Positions 1 to 8,404 of a stretch of DNA of 32,049 bases are shown piece after piece. The position numbers were made by a program, and so were the translations under genes. The DNA lies in the NCBI GenBank assembly GCA_955652395.1, contig CATPBJ010000111.1, forward strand, positions 1 through 32,049, in the 5' to 3' direction. The notes beneath the pieces are model-generated. The model was not told the DNA's origin. It searched no databases and saw nothing but the letters and a program-made list of their open reading frames with translations. The stretch comes from an uncultured Terriglobales bacterium (lineage in GTDB: Bacteria; Acidobacteriota; Terriglobia; Terriglobales; Acidobacteriaceae). Within the stretch, counting starts at the first letter, position 1. Every line of letters begins with the position of its first letter.

Positions 1-2291
1 ATCTCAAACTCCGCCTGCTGCTTTCCCAACACCGGATGCATGGCTGTCAGCCGAACGGTTCCCGCCTGTTCCTTGGCTCGAATCCAGATCGCCCCGGTTC
101 CGCCCACCACGGAAAACGGGTTGTCCCCGATAAGCTCCGCCGGGCCTTCCAGCTCAAACTTGATGGCATCGTTGGCAAATGGGCGGATTGCCCCGAATTC
201 GTCGGAGACGCGCAGTACCACGCGAGTTGTGTCGGCTCCGTCCGCAATCAGGCTGGTGTCGTCGGGCAAAAGCGTGAACTTCTCGTCGATGCCTTTGCCG
301 GAGTACTCCTTAACGATGACCTGTTTTCCCTGAATGTACCCCTCGAGGCGCAGGTCGCCCCATTTGTGAAAGAGCTCGCCCAGTTCCACGACGAATGGGG
401 CGTACTGAAGGTGCTGAAACCCTTTCCGGTCGGGCTGCACTTCCGCGACTAGTTCGTCTGCGATGTAGAGCTTCAGGTGGTCGCAATTGGAACATATCAC
501 TGCCTTCGAGAATCCGATGGATGCGTCGCCCCGCGCCCAATGGAAGGCCGGTTCCAGCACAACTTCTTCCGCGGGGTCGCACTGCGACTTGTAGAAACCG
601 GCCGCCGGTTTGGGTTCACGGAAAATGTCAGTGACCCCGTGATAGCAGATGCGATCGCCTGAGCCAAAGTCGCCGTGCGTGTTGTAGTCGAAGGCACACC
701 AGCCAATGCCGCCGGCGTATTGCGGGTTGGAGGCCAGCTGATCGTGGATACGAGCATGGCGCAGCGTATGTTCGGTAAGACGTTCCACCTGGTCGATAGT
801 TTTGGTGGGATAAGTGTGTCCGACAAATTCCGTGTTCAGGTAGCGCGGGTGGTTGGGCGGTTTCAGCGGAAAACCAAAGTCGTTCATGGTGAAAACGTCT
901 TCGAGAAATTCCGATTCCTGAAAGTAGCGGATGCCTCCAGTCTGACGCGTGGGATCCAGCTTGTGGGCCAGCGTATTGGTGCGGACGTAGAAGCTACGGT
1001 CGTCTTTCGACTCGTTAATCCGCACACCCCACAGAATGATGGACGGGTGGTTCCAGTCGCGGCGGATCATGCGGCCCACATTGTCAATGGAGATCAGTTT
1101 CCAGGGCTCGTCCCCGATATGCTGCCAGCCGGGAATTTCCTCCAGCACCAGCAACCCAATCTCGTCGCAGGCATCCAGAAAATGGCGCGACTGCGGATAG
1201 TGCGAGGTCCGCACAATATTACACTTGAGCTTGTTGCGGAGGATTTGCGCGTCGCGGCGTTGCGCCCGGCCGGGCATGGCCTGACCAACCCAGGGAAATG
1301 TCTGGTGACGATCCAGCCCGCGCAGCTTGATGACTTTGCCGTTGAGCTCGAAACCATGGTCGGTGAATTGGGCTTCGCGAAACCCGATGGTGTGTGAGAC
1401 CTGATCGATGAGGTGTGGTCCACGCCACAAAAGGACATCTACTGTATAAAGATTCGGATGTGCCAGGTCCCACACTTTTATGGCGCTTAGGCTGCCGAAG
1501 TGGGCGGTGTGGACGACGGGCTCGGTTGTTGGCGGAGAGGAAGGAAGGTGCTGAAAGTTCTTGTCAACTACCCGCTCGCCATCGCGCAGCACCACCTGAA
1601 CCCGGAGCTGTTCTCCTGGCCCTTCCAGGTGCTGAATGTAGCAATCGACATCGAGGCTGGGGTGGTCGGTCAGCACGTCTTTGGGCTTGGCGAAGACGTT
1701 CTCGATAAACGTCGCCGGGACAATACGAAGAGAAACTTCGCGGTAAATGCCGCCGAAGGTCAAGTAGTCAATTTGATAGCCGAACGGAGGAATGTCAGGC
1801 CGTTCGCTGGAATCAACATCCACAGCCAACACGTTTTCTCCATCGAAATCGATGTGCGGAGTAAGGTCAAAAGAGAAAGGTGTGTAGCCGCCCTTGTACT
1901 CGCCCAGTCGCTGGCCGTTGATCCACACGGTAGAGGCAGTCATGACGCCTTCGAAGTCCACGAAGACGCGGCGGCCCCGCGCCTCGGGCGGAAGCTTAAA
2001 CCGGCGTCGGTAGCTGGAGACGAACTCATAACTCTTTTCGTCAAAGCTGTGCCAGGGCAGGCGGACGTTGGTGTGAGGAATAACGACGCGCTCATATCCG
2101 GAGTCGTCGAAATCGCGCATGTGCGCTCCTTCCACGACCGTACGGCTATAGCGCCAGTTTCGATTCAACGGTAGAACCAACCGTCCCTGGGCAGGGTTCG
2201 GCTCCGTCGCGGCGCTGGCTAATGCTGAGCGAGCGATGCTCGCGCCGGCGATGAAAGTGCCCGTGGTCTTGAGAAAATTGCGTCGGTCCAT
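1..2291 (-). CDS. Tat-exported glycoside hydrolase family 2 (beta-galactosidase-like), 3' end beyond window
   Basis: I translated this frame from the minus strand; it is open from the ATG at 2291 to the left edge (763 codons) with no stop, so the C-terminus is missing. The N-terminus MDRRNFLKTTGTFIAGAS is a twin-arginine signal, implying folded export. Next come the GH2 sugar-binding jelly roll (about 40-190, with TFGGIYREV), an immunoglobulin-like domain (about 195-305) and the TIM barrel. GH2 signatures are clear: VRTSHYP near 360-366, and DWNHPSIILWGVRINE, whose E427 is the expected acid/base. NTEFVGH places the likely nucleophile at E488. Residues after about 610 are beta-sandwich-like. 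An AAGGA Shine-Dalgarno precedes the start. It is divergent from lacI, with an operator between them, so probable role is hydrolysis of a beta-galactoside outside the cytoplasm. GH2 also includes beta-glucuronidases and mannosidases, so substrate is inferred from context. Confidence 0.9.
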   Translation of the reverse strand, partial: MDRRNFLKTTGTFIAGASIARSALASAATEPNPAQGRLVLPLNRNWRYSRTVVEGAHMRDFDDSGYERVVIPHTNVRLPWHSFDEKSYEFVSSYRRRFKLPPEARGRRVFVDFEGVMTASTVWINGQRLGEYKGGYTPFSFDLTPHIDFDGENVLAVDVDSSERPDIPPFGYQIDYLTFGGIYREVSLRIVPATFIENVFAKPKDVLTDHPSLDVDCYIQHLEGPGEQLRVQVVLRDGERVVDKNFQHLPSSPPTTEPVVHTAHFGSLSAIKVWDLAHPNLYTVDVLLWRGPHLIDQVSHTIGFREAQFTDHGFELNGKVIKLRGLDRHQTFPWVGQAMPGRAQRRDAQILRNKLKCNIVRTSHYPQSRHFLDACDEIGLLVLEEIPGWQHIGDEPWKLISIDNVGRMIRRDWNHPSIILWGVRINESKDDRSFYVRTNTLAHKLDPTRQTGGIRYFQESEFLEDVFTMNDFGFPLKPPNHPRYLNTEFVGHTYPTKTIDQVERLTEHTLRHARIHDQLASNPQYAGGIGWCAFDYNTHGDFGSGDRICYHGVTDIFREPKPAAGFYKSQCDPAEEVVLEPAFHWARGDASIGFSKAVICSNCDHLKLYIADELVAEVQPDRKGFQHLQYAPFVVELGELFHKWGDLRLEGYIQGKQVIVKEYSGKGIDEKFTLLPDDTSLIADGADTTRVVLRVSDEFGAIRPFANDAIKFELEGPAELIGDNPFSVVGGTGAIWIRAKEQAGTVRLTAMHPVLGKQQAEFE

Positions 2292-2333
2292 GGTTTCCTT
2301 GTGACGTGGCTGTTGTAGAGGATCGAGGGCTGC

Positions 2334-2362
2334 ATTATCTAACAGGGAGCTAGTTCTGTAAA
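2334..2362 (-). promoter_or_regulatory. Promoter of the GH2 gene
   Basis: On the minus strand a TTTACA -35 (2357-2362; 5 of 6 to TTGACA) is followed after 17 bases by GATAAT (2334-2339; 5 of 6 to TATAAT), about 45 bases upstream of the GH2 start. The -35 lies inside the LacI-type operator, so repressor binding would block polymerase. Seen by eye only; no transcription data. Confidence 0.55.
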
Positions 2363-2370
2363 CGCTTACA
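2357..2370. promoter_or_regulatory. LacI-family operator 1 (GH2/lacI intergenic)
   Basis: TGTAAACGCTTACA is a near-perfect 14-base palindrome with the central CG typical of LacI-family sites. It lies between the divergent GH2 gene and lacI and overlaps the GH2 -35. It shares the pattern TGYAANCGNKTACA with three other sites in the window. Probable target of the adjacent LacI-family regulator, implying autoregulation as well. Confidence 0.75.
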
Positions 2371-2490
2371 ATATATAGCGATGCGGTCCCAGGAAGAGCC
2401 CAACGCTGCTCCGGCCGGCAGAGCAATTCCGTCGCCCGGCAATCATTGCTAGAATAAACCTCTCCTCCCGAGCCTTCCTCGTGGACTTGC

Positions 2491-3477
2491 ATGAACATTA
2501 AGGAAGTCGCCAAGAGAGCGAAAGTCTCAACCGCTACGGTTTCGCGCACGATCAACGATTCCGAGAAGGTGAAGCCCGGGACTGCGGCACGTGTGCGCAA
2601 GGCGATCGAAGAGCTGAATTTTTATCCCAACACCCACGCCCGTACCCTGGTATCGGGAAGAAGCCGGATGCTGGGGCTCATCATCTCGGATATCACCAAC
2701 CCCTTTTTCCCTGAGCTGGTGAAAAGCTTTGAAGATCAGGCAGTGGAGCGCGGCCAGGAAGTCATCATCGGGAACACGGATTACAATCCCAAGCGGATGG
2801 CGGGATGCATTCGGCGCATGGTCGAACGCAAGGTCGATGGCGTGGCCATCATGACTTCCGAGGCTGACCCCGCGCTGGTCACCGAACTCACCCGGCGGAA
2901 CATCCCCACGGTATTCATGGATACCGGCAAGACCGGTCCTCACAGCGCCAACATTCGTATCGACTACGCCCAGGGCATTCACGAAGCCCTGCAGCATCTG
3001 TTTGTGCTCAATCATCGACGGATTGCTTTTATTGCAGGTCCCATGAACCTGGAGTCAGCCCGCATGCGGCGCGACGCTTACCTCTCCGGCCTCAAATCCA
3101 GGGGACTCTCTGAGTCGATGGTCGAAAAGGGGGACCACCGGATCGAAGGCGGCGCGATGGCCATGAGAAGCCTGTTGAAATTGCCACAGCGCCCAACCGC
3201 CGTCATCACCTCGAACGATCTCACCGCGATTGGAGCACTGGGGGCGATTCTTCACGCGGGATTGAGAGTTCCCGAAGACATATCTCTGATCGGTTTTGAC
3301 GATATTTCTTTCGCGCATCTCACTCAGCCGCCTCTCACTACCGTGATCCTGTCGCGAACCCAGCTGGCAGTCACCGCTTTTGCCGCGCTTGAGGCCCTCA
3401 TCCGAAAAGACGGGCCACATGCCGATTACTCGATTCCGACCCACTTGGTGATGCGAGGTTCGACCCGCGCCATATAG
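2491..3477 (+). CDS. LacI-family transcriptional regulator of galactoside genes
   Basis: A 328-residue protein with standard LacI/GalR layout. An N-terminal helix-turn-helix (about 2-22) has the recognition segment VSTATVSRTIN. A hinge helix near 46-56 (PNTHARTLVSG) carries the Leu that in this family inserts into a central CpG step. The periplasmic-binding-protein-like effector domain spans about 62-328, with LGLIISDITNPFF, TSNDLTAIGAL and DISLIGFDDI typical of the family. The ATG at 2491 gives the expected start just before the helix-turn-helix, though its Shine-Dalgarno is weak. It is divergent from the GH2 gene and close to galKT, the symporter and GH42. The effector is probably galactose or a galactoside, but that is inference from neighbours; the sequence does not tell whether it represses or activates. 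Confidence 0.93.
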   Translation: MNIKEVAKRAKVSTATVSRTINDSEKVKPGTAARVRKAIEELNFYPNTHARTLVSGRSRMLGLIISDITNPFFPELVKSFEDQAVERGQEVIIGNTDYNPKRMAGCIRRMVERKVDGVAIMTSEADPALVTELTRRNIPTVFMDTGKTGPHSANIRIDYAQGIHEALQHLFVLNHRRIAFIAGPMNLESARMRRDAYLSGLKSRGLSESMVEKGDHRIEGGAMAMRSLLKLPQRPTAVITSNDLTAIGALGAILHAGLRVPEDISLIGFDDISFAHLTQPPLTTVILSRTQLAVTAFAALEALIRKDGPHADYSIPTHLVMRGSTRAI

Positions 3478-3485
3478 GACTTGAT

Positions 3486-3516
3486 GTGTCATCCTGAGCA
3501 GTCGAAGGACCCCTAT
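3486..3516 (+). repeat. Dispersed intergenic repeat, copy A
   Basis: A stretch beginning GTGTCATCCTGAGCAGTCG and ending AAGGACCCCTAT follows the lacI stop. Closely similar stretches occur at 6287-6320 (direct), 6394-6460 (inverted, with insertion) and about 10727-10790 (diverged). Always intergenic, at gene ends. I recall such motifs as common between acidobacterial genes, but their role is unknown. Confidence 0.6.
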
Positions 3517-3553
3517 AAGCGGACCGGTCGTCGAATAGGTCGGGTTGTGCGTG

Positions 3554-3794
3554 GGTTTGGGGAGGGCACGACCTGGGTCGTGCCGCTACGCCGTTGAGAA
3601 TTCGTCGCGCTTTAGCGCCTGAGGTTTGCCGTTTGGGCGCCCCGAGTCTTTCCGCAGCTTCCTGACACTTCGCTGCAGAAAACCTGCTGCCTTCGACGCC
3701 TGAGGCAGGCGCAAGCAACGAACCTCAGGGGCTAAGGCCCTAAGAGAGTCCGTGCCTTTTGCGGCACGACTAAAGTCGTGCCCTCCCCCAAACC
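3554..3794. repeat. ~240-bp intergenic element with terminal inverted repeats
   Basis: The left end GGTTTGGGGAGGGCACGAC (3554-3572) recurs inverted at 3775-3794 with a single extra base. Each end also carries a short perfect hairpin, GGCACGAC-4-GTCGTGCC, at 3565-3584 and 3763-3782. The interior has further short inverted stretches (for example CCTGAGG / CCTCAGG) but no credible protein. This fills most of the 400-base gap between lacI and galK. The ends resemble a miniature, non-coding palindromic element; no target-site duplication was recognised. The same hairpin occurs at 28968-28987. Confidence 0.6.
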
Positions 3795-3878
3795 GAGGGG
3801 CACGTAACAAAGCGAGAGCCGCGCAACGACGTGCCAGAGGCAATGGCAGGCCAACGCTTACGATCGTTCCCGCAGCCT

Positions 3879-5042
3879 CTACGCCGCTCCGTTCAAATCC
3901 GCGCTCGCGCCATTTGCCGCGGAGCAGACGTAGACATCGGGCTTGATTCCGATTGCCGCTTGATATCGTTCCGAGAGCTGCCCGGCAAACCGAGATGCGT
4001 CAGCGACATTCACCAGGTTCACCGTGCACCCTCCGAACCCTCCGCCGGTCATACGCCCGCCACAGTAGCCGTCGAGCGACTCCGCGATTTCCACCATGAT
4101 GTCCAGTTCCCGGCAACTGACTTCGAAAAGATCGCGCAGACTGCGGTGCGATTCCCGCATCAAGCTTCCGAATCGGCTCACATCACCCTGAACCAGGTAC
4201 TTAGCACCTTCCAGCACCCGCTGGTTTTCCGACACCACATGTAGGCAGCGCTTGTAAATCGTGGCGGGAATCTCCGCGGTGTGTTGCTCGAGCTGTTCCA
4301 GCGAAATATCTCTCAGGGCACGCGCGTCCGGATACCACCGGGTCAGGATCCTTACGCCTTCATCGCACTCTTCACGCCGACGGTTGTAGGCGCCGCTGGC
4401 GTGATCATGCTTCACCATGGTGTTGCAGATCACCAGGCGAACATTCTCCGGAATGGGAATCAACTTGAACTCAAGCGAGCGGCAGTCCAGCAGCAATGCG
4501 TGCCCGGCTTTGCCGAGACAAGAGACGAACTGATCCATGATGCCGACCCGTGCGCCGATAAATACGTTTTCAGCCCTTTGGCACAGTTGTGCGACCTCGG
4601 GCAGCGGTAGCCGCGTGCCATTAAGACTCATCAAGGCGAGCGCACTGGCCACCTCGATGGCAGCCGAGGAGCTGAGTCCCGCGCCAATGGGCACTTCACC
4701 CCGCACCAGCAAGCTGGCGCCCAGGGCCGGATGCCCGATCTCCTGGAGCATCACCGCTATACCCAGGACATAGTCCGACCACCCCCCTTTGCCCCGGCTG
4801 GGCAGGTGATCCAGATCGAATTCAAGCTGCTCTGAAAATTCTTCCGATCGAATTACCAGTTTCCGGTCCGGCCGGGGAGAAATGGCCACCCGAGTAGAAA
4901 ATCCGATGGCACAGGGCATCACGAACCCGTCGTTGTAGTCGGTGTGCTCGCCCAGCAAATTAACTCGCCCCGGGGCGCAAAAGACGCGGGGCTGCGACCC
5001 AAACAGGTTCTCAAAATGTTGAGCCAATTCTGCCGACTTCAT
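3879..5042 (-). CDS. galK: Galactokinase
   Basis: Phosphorylates alpha-D-galactose at O1 with ATP, the first committed step of the Leloir pathway, in the cytoplasm. The 387-residue product matches the usual length (about 380-390). The GHMP-kinase galactokinase signature CAPGRVNLLGEHTDYNDGF is at 22-40, the ATP-binding GLSSSAA loop at 122-128, the catalytic Asp in GIMDQF (D170), and the C-terminal glycine-rich GGGFGGC motif is present. I chose ATG 5042; a GTG seven codons upstream (5063) is in frame but lacks a ribosome site and lengthens the N-terminus beyond the family norm. It is divergent from galT, with a LacI-type operator in the shared intergenic region. Confidence 0.95.
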   Translation of the reverse strand: MKSAELAQHFENLFGSQPRVFCAPGRVNLLGEHTDYNDGFVMPCAIGFSTRVAISPRPDRKLVIRSEEFSEQLEFDLDHLPSRGKGGWSDYVLGIAVMLQEIGHPALGASLLVRGEVPIGAGLSSSAAIEVASALALMSLNGTRLPLPEVAQLCQRAENVFIGARVGIMDQFVSCLGKAGHALLLDCRSLEFKLIPIPENVRLVICNTMVKHDHASGAYNRRREECDEGVRILTRWYPDARALRDISLEQLEQHTAEIPATIYKRCLHVVSENQRVLEGAKYLVQGDVSRFGSLMRESHRSLRDLFEVSCRELDIMVEIAESLDGYCGGRMTGGGFGGCTVNLVNVADASRFAGQLSERYQAAIGIKPDVYVCSAANGASADLNGAA

Positions 5043-5094
5043 ATGGTCCAAAACGTAACGCACACGAAACCAAAAACGGGACGTGAAATCCGAG

Positions 5095-5123
5095 TTGGGG
5101 GTATAAAATACTGTCTATGTAAT
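5095..5123 (+). promoter_or_regulatory. Promoter of galT
   Basis: TTGGGG (5095-5100) is followed after 17 bases by TGTAAT (5118-5123; 5 of 6 to TATAAT). The -10 is the left half of operator 2. The -35 is poor (3 of 6), so basal activity may be low. By eye only. Confidence 0.4.
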
Positions 5124-5132
5124 CGCTTACAA
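5105..5132 (-). promoter_or_regulatory. Promoter of galK
   Basis: On the minus strand TTGTAA (5127-5132; 4 of 6) and TATTTT (5105-5110; 4 of 6) are separated by 16 bases. The -35 overlaps operator 2, the same arrangement as at the GH2 promoter. Weak by sequence alone, supported by operator position. Confidence 0.35.
5118..5131. promoter_or_regulatory. LacI-family operator 2 (galK/galT intergenic)
   Basis: TGTAATCGCTTACA is palindromic in ten of its outer positions around a central CG, and matches operator 1 at 13 of 14 positions. It lies between divergent galK and galT and overlaps candidate promoter elements for both, so one bound repressor could control both Leloir genes. Confidence 0.75.
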
Positions 5133-5244
5133 ACTGCCACAATAGGTGGCCCATTGTCTCCTGTCAAATTGACATCCTGTTAACGTTATCTCGGACTTGT
5201 AAGGCTTTAGCGTACATTGTAACCCAAGGGGCAGAGGCACGTTA

Positions 5245-6276
5245 TTGACGCTTACTGAAGATCCGCATCGCAGGCTCAACCCTCTCACCAACGAGTGGGT
5301 CCTGGTATCTCCACATCGCGCCGGCCGGCCCTGGCAAGGGCAGCTGGAAAGAGTCGCGGCAAAACACGAGCCTGAATATGACCCCACCTGCTACCTCTGT
5401 CCCGGCAATCCCCGGGTGGGCGGGATTATCAATCCGCGCTACACCGGCACCTTCGTTTTCGACAATGACTTTGCGGCGCTCAAACCCGCGGTTCGCGACA
5501 ACCGCCTCGACATCGGGAACCGGGGATTGCTGGTCGCGGAGGGCGAACCCGGCCTGTGCCGCGTAATCTGCTTCTCCCCGCGCCACGACCTTACCCTGGC
5601 CACGATGTGTCCGAAGGACATTGAAAATGTAATCCATAGCTGGACCGCCCAATTCCAGGAACTGGCGCAAATGCCGCAGATCAATCACGTGCAAATCTTC
5701 GAAAATCGCGGCGCCATGATGGGAGCCAGCAATCCTCATCCGCACTGCCAGATCTGGGCCACCCACTCGGTTCCCGACATCCCCGGGAAGGAACTGATCG
5801 GCCAGGCCAGCTACAATGAAAGACATAACAACTGTTTACTGTGTGACTACGTTAATCTGGAGGATCGGCAGCAGGTTCGCGTGGTCTGCCAGAACGAGGG
5901 TTTCGTCGCCCTCGTACCCTTCTGGGCAGTCTGGCCTTTCGAAGTTCTGGTATGCAGTCGCCGTCACCTGGGAACGTTCCCCGAGTTCACCCGAACGGAA
6001 GTCGTCTCGCTGGCCCAACTGCTGCGGCAGGTGACGTCAACCTACGACAAAGTTTTTGATGTCCCGTTTCCCTATTCCATGGGCTTTCATCAATCGCCCA
6101 CCGACGGCAACCCACATCACGAATGGCATTTCCACGCGCACTTTTATCCTCCGCTCCTGCGCTCAGCGACCATTCGCAAATTCATGGTGGGATTCGAAAT
6201 GCTGGGAATGCCGCAGCGCGATATCACTCCGGAAAGCGCAGCGGCACATTTGAAATCACGAAGTGGCCAGCAGTAA
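5245..6276 (+). CDS. galT: Galactose-1-phosphate uridylyltransferase
   Basis: Exchanges UMP between UDP-glucose and galactose-1-phosphate in the Leloir pathway. The 343-residue protein opens with HRRLNPLTNEWVLVSPHR, typical of GalT. It has the zinc-ligand pair CYLC (C49, C52) and the active-site NPHPHCQIW, where H167 is the expected uridylylated histidine. The C-terminal half has EWHFHAHFYPP, another family hallmark. Translation appears to start at TTG 5245, preceded by GCAGAGG with 7-base spacing; no ATG or GTG sits near the conserved N-terminus. It is divergent from galK and precedes the symporter. galE is not in the window. Confidence 0.95.
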   Translation: MTLTEDPHRRLNPLTNEWVLVSPHRAGRPWQGQLERVAAKHEPEYDPTCYLCPGNPRVGGIINPRYTGTFVFDNDFAALKPAVRDNRLDIGNRGLLVAEGEPGLCRVICFSPRHDLTLATMCPKDIENVIHSWTAQFQELAQMPQINHVQIFENRGAMMGASNPHPHCQIWATHSVPDIPGKELIGQASYNERHNNCLLCDYVNLEDRQQVRVVCQNEGFVALVPFWAVWPFEVLVCSRRHLGTFPEFTRTEVVSLAQLLRQVTSTYDKVFDVPFPYSMGFHQSPTDGNPHHEWHFHAHFYPPLLRSATIRKFMVGFEMLGMPQRDITPESAAAHLKSRSGQQ

Positions 6277-6286
6277 CTGCGGGCAG

Positions 6287-6320
6287 GTGTCATTCTGAGC
6301 GCAGTCGAAGGACCCCTATG
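6287..6320 (+). repeat. Dispersed intergenic repeat, copy B (left arm)
   Basis: Begins GTGTCATTCTGAGCGCAGTC and runs into AAGGACCCCTATG just after galT. It is nearly identical to copy A at 3486-3516 and pairs with the inverted copy at 6394-6460, making a possible long interrupted stem in the galT 3' region. Confidence 0.6.
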
Positions 6321-6393
6321 AGCGCAAAAGGCGTGGGACATGAACACGAATGCCGGCAGTTCGAGCGCGCAGAAGAAAATGTCGTTGCCAAGG

Positions 6394-6460
6394 TAGGGGT
6401 CCTTCAACTCCGCCGCTCCGTTCGCAAGCGAACGGATGAGCTGCGCTCAAGGATGACATT
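6394..6460 (-). repeat. Dispersed intergenic repeat, copy C (inverted, with inserted hairpin)
   Basis: Read on the minus strand it begins TGTCATCCTTGAGCGCAGC and ends TTGAAGGACCCCTA, matching copies A and B. About 30 bases are inserted between the two blocks. The insert contains the perfect palindrome CCGTTCGCAAGCGAACGG (6418-6435). The 328-base galT-symporter gap is otherwise occupied only by the symporter promoter and operator. Confidence 0.6.
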
Positions 6461-6507
6461 GCCAACAAAGGTCGCATGAAATTAGAGAGGCCGGCCAGCA
6501 AAACTCA

Positions 6508-6534
6508 TTGACAAAGTCGCCGCAACCCTGCAAT
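6508..6534 (+). promoter_or_regulatory. Promoter of the symporter/GH42 operon
   Basis: A perfect TTGACA -35 (6508-6513) is followed after 15 bases by TGCAAT (6529-6534; 4 of 6 to TATAAT). The -10 is the left half of operator 3. The short spacer makes the exact -10 uncertain. Confidence 0.45.
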
Positions 6535-6542
6535 CGTTTACA
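6529..6542. promoter_or_regulatory. LacI-family operator 3 (upstream of symporter)
   Basis: TGCAATCGTTTACA fits the shared TGYAANCGNKTACA pattern with one symmetry break (C at position 3). It lies 62 bases upstream of the symporter start, overlapping its candidate -10. The predicted controlled unit is symporter, 65-residue protein and GH42. Confidence 0.65.
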
Positions 6543-6604
6543 CCGTTTGCCGGAAAGCGGCGGCTTTCAGTACACATCAACCGATTCACGAGGGAGAGCT
6601 ATTC

Positions 6605-8395
6605 ATGTTGCGGACCATCGATTGGACCATCATGATCGTGTATTTCGTCTTCGTGCTCGGAATCGGCGCGGTGCTGAAGCGCTACGTAAAAACCAGCACA
6701 GATTTCTTTCTTGCCGGACGATCCATTCCCGCATGGGTTGCCGGCCTGGCCTTTCTTTCCGCGAATCTGGGCGCGCAGGAAGTGATTGGCATGGGTGCTT
6801 CCGGGGCGAAGTACGGGATCTCTACCAGCCATTTTTATTGGATCGGCGCCATCCCGGCCATGGTCTTCGTCGGCGTCTTCATGATGCCCTTTTACTACGG
6901 CTCGCGCGCCCGTTCCGTGCCCGAATATCTCCGGTTGCGTTTTGACGAGAAGACTCGCGGGCTCAACGCAGTTTCCTTCGCCATCATGACCTTGTTCTCA
7001 TCCGGAATTTCGATGTATGCCATGGCGAAGCTGATTCAGATCCTTCACATCTTCGACTCGCCTTTTGCGCGGTTGGGACTGCCCCAGGCCTGGATATTTC
7101 ATTTCTCCCTGGTGATTTCGGCGCTGGTGGTTCTGGGCTACATCCTGCTGGGCGGACTGACCAGCGCGATCTACAACGAAGTGGTTCAGTTTTTTCTTAT
7201 CGTTGCCGGCTTCCTTCCGCTGGTCTGGCTGGGCTTGAAGAACGTCGGAGGATGGCAAGGGCTGAAGGCCAATCTTGATCCCTCGTACACTCATTCCTGG
7301 CTCGGCATGAGCAATCCCCACACCAACCGCCTGGGCGTGGAATGGTTCGGCCTGACCATGGGGCTAGGTTTCGTGTTGTCGTTTGGATACTGGTGCACGG
7401 ATTTTCTAGTTATCCAACGGGCCATGGCGGCCAACTCCATGAATTCCGCCCGCTGTACCCCGCTCATCGCGGCCTTCCCCAAAATGCTTTTCCCTTTCCT
7501 GGTAATCCTGCCGGGGTTGATTGCGATTGCTCTGCCCACGCAGAATCTCTCCAATCTGGCAGGCACTCATGCCACCACAATCCAGGGCCAAAGCGAGGGA
7601 AGAGGCTTGATCCCGGCCAAGATGGATGCGTCGGGTCAGCCGATCCGCGACAAAGACGGCGCCGCGGAGCTCGATTACGACCTGGCCACTCCTAACATGC
7701 TTCTGCATTACTTCCCCACCGGAATCCTCGGCCTGGGTCTTACCGCCCTGCTGGCAAGCTTCATGTCAGGCATGGCGGGAAACGTAACCGCATTCAACAC
7801 CGTGTGGACTTACGACATCTACCAGTCGTACATCAACAAGAAAGCCAGCGATGCGCACTACCTCTGGATGGGCCGCATGGCCACCATTTTCGGCATCGCA
7901 CTGTCCGTAGCGACTGCCTACATGGCAACGCGATTCAACAACATCATGGACATGCTTCAACTGGTGTTCGCCTTCGTGAATGCCCCGCTGTTCGCGACCT
8001 TCCTGCTAGGCATGTTCTGGAAGCGAACCACCGGCCATGGCGCCTTCACCGGATTACTGGGAGGCACCATGGCGGCTGCACTGCACCACGCGCTAACTCT
8101 GCCCCAAGGAGCCGTCCCCGGAGTGAAGGGCGGATGGATCGCCACCATGCACGTCTACCCCAGCGAAATGGCGCAGAATTTCTGGACCGCCATTTATGCC
8201 TGGACCACCTGCTTCGTGATCACGAGCGTAGTGAGCCTGCTGACCCGTGCGCACGAGGAGAAGGAACTGGTGGGCCTGGTGTACTCGCTGACCGAACGCC
8301 CGACGCAACACGGTCTTCACTGGTATCAACGGCCCGCGGTGCTGGCTGTGGTGGTACTGGCGGCCACCGCTTTGCTGAATATTGTTTTCCGATAG
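6605..8395 (+). CDS. SSS-family sodium/galactose-type symporter (vSGLT-like)
   Basis: A 596-residue inner-membrane sodium:solute symporter. Its N-terminus has DFFLAGRSIPAWVAGLAF followed by SANLGAQEVIGMGASG, closely resembling the TM1/TM2 region of Vibrio SGLT (recalled, not aligned). About 14 hydrophobic segments follow, with the LGGLTSAIYNEVVQF segment characteristic of SSS sugar transporters. Start ATG 6605 follows GAGGGAGAG. Its place after galKT and before a secreted GH42 supports galactose, or another hexose, as substrate. A polar loop around residues 320-365 lies between membrane segments. The stop codon TAG is part of the next gene's ribosome site (TAGGAG), so the two are co-translated. 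Confidence 0.93.
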   Translation: MLRTIDWTIMIVYFVFVLGIGAVLKRYVKTSTDFFLAGRSIPAWVAGLAFLSANLGAQEVIGMGASGAKYGISTSHFYWIGAIPAMVFVGVFMMPFYYGSRARSVPEYLRLRFDEKTRGLNAVSFAIMTLFSSGISMYAMAKLIQILHIFDSPFARLGLPQAWIFHFSLVISALVVLGYILLGGLTSAIYNEVVQFFLIVAGFLPLVWLGLKNVGGWQGLKANLDPSYTHSWLGMSNPHTNRLGVEWFGLTMGLGFVLSFGYWCTDFLVIQRAMAANSMNSARCTPLIAAFPKMLFPFLVILPGLIAIALPTQNLSNLAGTHATTIQGQSEGRGLIPAKMDASGQPIRDKDGAAELDYDLATPNMLLHYFPTGILGLGLTALLASFMSGMAGNVTAFNTVWTYDIYQSYINKKASDAHYLWMGRMATIFGIALSVATAYMATRFNNIMDMLQLVFAFVNAPLFATFLLGMFWKRTTGHGAFTGLLGGTMAAALHHALTLPQGAVPGVKGGWIATMHVYPSEMAQNFWTAIYAWTTCFVITSVVSLLTRAHEEKELVGLVYSLTERPTQHGLHWYQRPAVLAVVVLAATALLNIVFR

Positions 8396-8404
8396 GAGAA
8401 AAGA

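Noticed and set aside
675..2174. Long plus-strand open frames 675-1397 and 1500-2174
   Set aside because: They are antisense to the GH2 frame, which carries catalytic motifs, and show no family features.
5178..5190. TGTTAACGTTATC as a second galT operator
   Set aside because: The core TAACGTTA is palindromic, but the outer TGTAA/TTACA arms are absent, so it does not fit the other four sites.
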